A stretch of DNA of 9,553 bases from Alphaproteobacteria bacterium (lineage in GTDB: Bacteria; Pseudomonadota; Alphaproteobacteria; UBA828), in assembly GCA_030604165.1 (NCBI GenBank), contig JAUVWK010000085.1, forward strand, positions 1 through 9,553. The letters are read 5' to 3'. The notes below the pieces were generated by a model. The model was not told the origin of the DNA. It worked only from the letters and a program-made list of their open reading frames with translations, and did not search any database. Below are positions 6,536 to 9,553 of the stretch, piece after piece; position 1 is the first letter of the stretch, and each line of letters begins with the position of its first letter. The position numbers and the translations under genes were made by a program.

Positions 6536-8206
6536 CTACATGTTGGGATAATTGGGCCCGCCACCACCCTCCGGCACCACCCAGTCGATATTCTGGGTCG
6601 GGTCTTTGATGTCGCAAGTCTTGCAGTGTATGCAGTTCTGGGCGTTTATTTGCAAACGAGGACTGCCGTCTTCGGCCTCAACGATCTCGTACACGCCGGC
6701 CGGACAGTAGCGCTGCTCCGGCGCGTCGTAAATGGCCAAATTGGTCCGGATCGGCACGGCCGCGTCCTTGAGCCGCAGATGGACCGGCTGATCCTCCTCG
6801 TGGTTGGTGTTGGAAATGTATACCGAGGACAGTTTATCGAAGGAGAGCACGCCGTCCGGCTTGGGATAGTCGATCTTACGGCTGGCCTTGCTGGGCCTCA
6901 GGCGCGTGTGGTCCGGGTGGTGCCCCATGGTCCAGGGCGCCAGCCCGCGCGTCCAAAGCTCGAAGCCACTGATCAGTGTGCCGCCGAGCAGACCCCAGCG
7001 AAACGCGGGGCGGCAATTGCGTACCTGCCGCAGCTCTCGGTGAACCCAGGATTTGCGGAACGTTTTGACATAGCCCGTCAGCTCGTCGCGGCCTTCGCCG
7101 CCGCCGCGCAGCGCCTCGAACGCGGCCTCGGCGGCGAGCATGCCGCTTTTCATGGCCGTGTGGCTGCCCTTGTTTTTCGGCACGTTGAGGAGGCCGGCCG
7201 CGCAGCCGATCAATGCACCGCCCGGAAAGACCAGTTTCGGGATCGCCTGAAGGCCGCCTTCGTTGAGCGCGCGCGCGCCATAGGCGATGCGCTGGCCGCC
7301 GGCGAGCGTTTCGCGAAAGCGCGGATGGCTTTTCATCCGCTGGAATTCGTCGAACGGCGAGAGATAAGGATTTTCGTAGTCGAGCGCCACGACGAGCCCG
7401 ACCGAGACCAGATTTTCCTCGAAGTGATAGCAAAACGAGCCGCCGTAGGTCTTGCGATCGAGCGGCCAGCCGAAGCTGTGCTGCATATAACCCGGGCGAT
7501 GCTTGGCGGGCTCGACCTGCCAAAGCTCCTTGATCCCGAGGCCGTAGGTTTGCGGCTGCACGCCGTGGCGCAATTTGAAGCGCTCGAACAGCCCCTTGGT
7601 CAACGACCCGTGGCAGCCCTCGGCGAACAGCGTATATTTGCCGTGCAGCTCGATACCCGGCGTGAAGCCCGGCTTTTCCGCGCCGTCCCTGGCGATTCCC
7701 ATATCGCCCGTGGCAATGCCCTTGACGCTGCCGTCTTCGTGATAGAGCACTTCGGCGGCGGCGAAACCGGGATAGATTTCGACCCCGAGCTCCTCTGCCT
7801 GCTGCGCCAGCCAGCGGCACAGGCTACCGAGGCTGACGATGAAGTTGCCGCGGTTATGCATCTGCGCCGGCAGCAACGCACCGGGTAATTTAAACGAGCC
7901 CCGCGCACTGAGAACGCGGAACTCCTCGTCCCTTACCGGCGTCTTGAGCGGCGCCCCTTTTTCCGACCAATCGGGTATCAGCTCGTCCAGCGCGCGCGGC
8001 TCGAAGATCGCGCCCGAGAGGATGTGAGCACCGATCTCGGAGCCTTTCTCGATCACCGTGACGCTGACCTCGTGCCCCTGGGCCTGGCTCAGTTGGCGTA
8101 GGCGGATCGCCGCGGCCAGCCCGGCCGGACCGCCACCCACGATAACCACGTCGTATTCCATCGCTTCACGGGTCATGACCGCTTGCGATACTCCCTCGCA
8201 CGGCAT
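6536..8206 (-). CDS. Electron transfer flavoprotein:ubiquinone oxidoreductase
   Basis: ETF-QO moves electrons from reduced electron transfer flavoprotein, fed by acyl-CoA and other dehydrogenases, to ubiquinone at the inner membrane. The FAD loop is [16 protein letters not shown] (21-36), and [15 protein letters not shown] continues the typical ETF-QO N-domain. [13 protein letters not shown] and [16 protein letters not shown] mark the central part. The 4Fe-4S domain has C501 in RYCPAGVYE and C525, C528, C531 in [17 protein letters not shown], all four ligands present. Total length of 556 is normal (about 540-560). The ATG at 8206 has AGGA 5 nt upstream. An in-frame ATG at 8176 starts [11 protein letters not shown], which looks more like the usual family N-terminus (M-RE-SMEYDVV) but has GAGGGAG a long 14 nt away, so the start could be either. 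It heads the minus-strand run and is divergent from the glycosylase gene. Its presence implies aerobic fatty-acid or amino-acid oxidation. Confidence 0.97.
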   Translation of the reverse strand: MPCEGVSQAVMTREAMEYDVVIVGGGPAGLAAAIRLRQLSQAQGHEVSVTVIEKGSEIGAHILSGAIFEPRALDELIPDWSEKGAPLKTPVRDEEFRVLSARGSFKLPGALLPAQMHNRGNFIVSLGSLCRWLAQQAEELGVEIYPGFAAAEVLYHEDGSVKGIATGDMGIARDGAEKPGFTPGIELHGKYTLFAEGCHGSLTKGLFERFKLRHGVQPQTYGLGIKELWQVEPAKHRPGYMQHSFGWPLDRKTYGGSFCYHFEENLVSVGLVVALDYENPYLSPFDEFQRMKSHPRFRETLAGGQRIAYGARALNEGGLQAIPKLVFPGGALIGCAAGLLNVPKNKGSHTAMKSGMLAAEAAFEALRGGGEGRDELTGYVKTFRKSWVHRELRQVRNCRPAFRWGLLGGTLISGFELWTRGLAPWTMGHHPDHTRLRPSKASRKIDYPKPDGVLSFDKLSSVYISNTNHEEDQPVHLRLKDAAVPIRTNLAIYDAPEQRYCPAGVYEIVEAEDGSPRLQINAQNCIHCKTCDIKDPTQNIDWVVPEGGGGPNYPNM

Positions 8207-8323
8207 GCGCGTCCTGTCGTTGTTATGGTCTTGTCGCGCGCCATGGTCAATCGCGCCTCGCCGGTTGAGCGGTCGATAGCACCCGGTCCGGCGCCTACCT
8301 CGCGCACCTGTCTCCTGCTAATC

Positions 8324-8393
8324 TCACGCCATGAGCCCCACGCCATGAGCCCCACGCCATGAGCCCCACGCCATGAGCCCCACGCCATGAGCC
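8324..8393. repeat. 14-bp tandem repeat (ATGAGCCCCACGCC), four full copies plus half units
   Basis: Four exact head-to-tail copies run 8331-8344, 8345-8358, 8359-8372 and 8373-8386. A near-match half unit precedes them (TCACGCC, 8324-8330), and the first 7 bases of a fifth copy form the first codons of the glycosylase gene (8387-8393). The copies are identical, which implies recent expansion by slippage and probably variable copy number among strains. The array occupies the place of the glycosylase ribosome binding site, and no Shine-Dalgarno motif is seen in it or just before it. Confidence 0.95.
8331..8390 (+). promoter_or_regulatory. Ladder of four 5-codon upstream reading frames coupled to the glycosylase start
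   Basis: Each repeat copy starts ATG AGC CCC ACG CCA and then meets TGA in the next copy, so each encodes MSPTP. Every stop overlaps the next start as ATGA: 8331-8348, 8345-8362, 8359-8376 and 8373-8390, the last overlapping the glycosylase ATG at 8387. ATGA overlaps often permit termination-reinitiation, so ribosomes could step down the ladder. Because each unit keeps the same relation to the next, gain or loss of copies would change leader length without frameshifting the gene. The arrangement is seen directly; translation of the small frames is inference. Confidence 0.4.
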
Positions 8394-9202
8394 ATCGCGA
8401 GTCGTTGCACGCCCTGTTGCAATGGTATGTCGCCGCCGGCGTCGACGAGACGATCGACACCGCGCCGCACGACCGTTTTACGAAACCGGTCGAGGCCGAG
8501 CCGGTCGAGACCGAAGCGCCGGCCGGCTCCCAAGCGGCCGCACAGGCGCAGCCACCCGCGCGGCCCGATCCAGCGCCCGCGGCCGCGCCCGGCGGGGCCA
8601 GCTGGAGCGCACACGACACCGCGCAAGCCTGCGCCACGCTCGCGGAATTGGTCGAAGCGGTGCGGCATTTCGAGGGTTGCGCGCTGAAGCGCACCGCCAC
8701 CAATACGGTGATCGGCGACGGCGATCCAAAGGCGCCCACCATGCTGATCGGCGAGGCGCCGGGCGCCGAGGAGGATCGCCAGGGTCTGCCTTTCGTGGGC
8801 CCGGCCGGCCACCTTCTGGACAAGATGCTGGCGGCGATCGAGCTCGACCGCAGCAAGGTCTACATCACCAACATCCTGCCCTGGCGACCGCCCGGCAACC
8901 GCTCGCCAACGGCCGAGGAAATTACCATCTGCCAACCGTTCGTCGAGCGCCAGATCGAGTTGATCCAGCCTAAGGTGCTGATCCTCGTGGGCGGCATTTC
9001 CGCCAAGGCACTGCTCAATCGGCGCGAGGGCATCACCCGGCTGAGAGGCCGCTGGTATGATTTCGCGACCCCGCGACTCGACGCGCCGATTCCCACGACG
9101 GCGATCTTTCATCCCGCCTACCTGCTGCGCCAATCGGCCGCAAAAAAAGAGACTTGGCGCGATTTATTGGACATCGAGGAGAAAATAAGAAACCTGTTGT
9201 AA
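8387..9202 (+). CDS. udg: Family-4-like uracil-DNA glycosylase
   Basis: A 271-residue base-excision repair enzyme expected to cleave uracil from DNA. An N-terminal helix (SLHALLQWYVAAGVDETI, 6-23) typical of alphaproteobacterial members is followed by an Ala/Pro linker (about 33-70). The catalytic domain then has motif A GEAPGAEEDRQGLPFVG (122-138), TNILPWRPPGNRSP (161-174), the leucine/isoleucine-rich VLILVGG (197-203) and motif B FHPAYLLR (241-248). Compared with Thermus family-4 enzymes as recalled, two cluster cysteines align (C98 in GCALK, C182 in TICQPF), while the other two fall at F95 and W166; the iron-sulfur cluster may be absent or differently held. The start at 8387 is chosen because the family N-terminus begins just after it. 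The preceding in-frame ATG at 8345 meets TGA after five codons. No clear ribosome site is seen; a 14-bp repeat array replaces it. Confidence 0.92.
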   Translation: MSHRESLHALLQWYVAAGVDETIDTAPHDRFTKPVEAEPVETEAPAGSQAAAQAQPPARPDPAPAAAPGGASWSAHDTAQACATLAELVEAVRHFEGCALKRTATNTVIGDGDPKAPTMLIGEAPGAEEDRQGLPFVGPAGHLLDKMLAAIELDRSKVYITNILPWRPPGNRSPTAEEITICQPFVERQIELIQPKVLILVGGISAKALLNRREGITRLRGRWYDFATPRLDAPIPTTAIFHPAYLLRQSAAKKETWRDLLDIEEKIRNLL

Positions 9203-9236
9203 GGCATTGGCGATGCCGGAAAAATCATTGTTTTCC
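9203..9236 (+). terminator. Possible terminator after the glycosylase: two adjacent hairpins
   Basis: Immediately after TAA (9200-9202) lies GGCAT-TGGCG-ATGCC (9203-9217), then directly GGAAAA-ATCATTG-TTTTCC (9218-9236). Both are perfect short stems, and the second ends with four T. The stems are short and the T-run minimal, so termination is plausible rather than certain. Confidence 0.35.
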
Positions 9237-9272
9237 ACAGGCTTAGCCTATGCTGACGGGAGCGTGTTTTGC

Positions 9273-9302
9273 TTGCTTCGACCCCTCAGGTTCCTCTATA
9301 AA
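9273..9302 (+). promoter_or_regulatory. Candidate sigma70 promoter for the right-edge gene
   Basis: TTGCTT (9273-9278), an 18-nt spacer and TATAAA (9297-9302) lie in a noticeably AT-richer stretch after the glycosylase. The start point would be near 9309, giving a leader of about 33 nt before ATG 9342. With the hairpins before it, this suggests the next gene has its own promoter. Confidence 0.4.
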
Positions 9303-9341
9303 TCCTGGCTGTTTTTCGCTTATCCTAGGCGGTATAGCGGC

Positions 9342-9553
9342 ATGATCGGAATGCGGAAGAAGCGAAGTAGAGCGCCCCGCGCGACGCGGGAGATCGGCCG
9401 GGGGTTGGCCGTCGTAGCCGTCGTGGCCGTCGCAGCGACGGCTTTATTATTTCTTACCGGAGCGGCGCTCGCGACGTCTTCCGATGCGGATGACGAGCGT
9501 GCGCGGCGCCTGGCCGCGCTGCCACCCGGGCTGGCCGAGATCGACGACGCGAA
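9342..9553 (+). CDS. Exported or membrane-anchored protein, 3'-truncated by the window edge
   Basis: An open frame of 70 codons continues past the edge. It begins MIGMRKKRSRAPRATREIGR, strongly basic, followed by the hydrophobic segment GLAVVAVVAVAATALLFLTG and then ALATSSDADDERARRLAAL. This is a signal peptide (possible cleavage after ALA, about residue 44) or an N-terminal membrane anchor. ATG 9342 has AGGCGG about 10 nt upstream; ATG 9351, in frame, is an alternative. The mature part seen (RRLAALPPGLAEIDDA) is too short to identify. Cell-wall lytic transglycosylases have starts of this kind, but that is only a guess. No stop occurs within the window, and third-position GC bias looks like that of the neighbouring genes. 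Confidence 0.6.
   Translation, partial: MIGMRKKRSRAPRATREIGRGLAVVAVVAVAATALLFLTGAALATSSDADDERARRLAALPPGLAEIDDA

Noticed and set aside
6251..7888. 545-codon plus-strand open frame opposite the TPR gene and ETF-QO
   Set aside because: It lies antisense to two genes with clear motifs, spans their junction, has no recognisable domain or ribosome site, and is rich in Arg/Ala/Val as expected of a GC-rich shadow frame.
8324..8393. CRISPR array at the short repeats
   Set aside because: The 14-bp units abut directly with no spacers, and no cas genes are nearby.
8324..9133. 269-codon minus-strand frame with repeated GVGLMAWGSW segments
   Set aside because: It is the antisense reading of the glycosylase gene; its apparent protein repeat is only the 14-bp DNA repeat read in the other strand.

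Overview
The window is GC-rich, densely packed bacterial chromosome. The set of genes (ETF:ubiquinone oxidoreductase, a large TPR lipoprotein and ispE in one run, plus the 'FEGCALKRTATN' type of family-4 uracil-DNA glycosylase) points to an Alphaproteobacterium, probably Rhodospirillales-like. This is inferred from protein character; no rRNA, tRNA, insertion sequence, CRISPR array or prophage gene is visible.

Left part (1-3691) looks like surface-polysaccharide territory. A 5'-truncated YjbF/GfcB-type lipoprotein gene (+) runs tail-to-tail into a small YjbE/GfcA-like secreted protein with an Ala/Gly body and a poly-Thr tail (-). Next come two nucleotide-sugar enzymes transcribed divergently from a 247-bp gap: a UDP-glucuronate 4-epimerase-type SDR (-) and a VipA/TviB/WbpO-type UDP-N-acetylhexosamine 6-dehydrogenase (+). 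Together they suggest export and precursor supply for a uronic-acid-containing capsule or exopolysaccharide, although no glycosyltransferase or transporter lies inside the window.

Middle part (3713-8206) is a minus-strand housekeeping cluster read as ETF-QO, then a TPR lipoprotein, then ispE. The TPR and ispE genes overlap by GTGA, which suggests translational coupling. The cluster converges on the sugar dehydrogenase with only a 21-bp gap.

Right part (8207-9553) has a family-4-like uracil-DNA glycosylase (+), divergent from ETF-QO, and the first 70 codons of a gene for an exported or membrane-anchored protein that runs off the end. The oddest DNA in the window is a 14-bp tandem repeat just before and over the glycosylase start. 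It forms a ladder of four identical 5-codon reading frames, each overlapping the next by ATGA and the last overlapping the glycosylase ATG. The glycosylase also appears to lack two of the four iron-sulfur cysteines of classical family-4 enzymes. I see no clearly new multi-gene system; these two points are the most worth checking.
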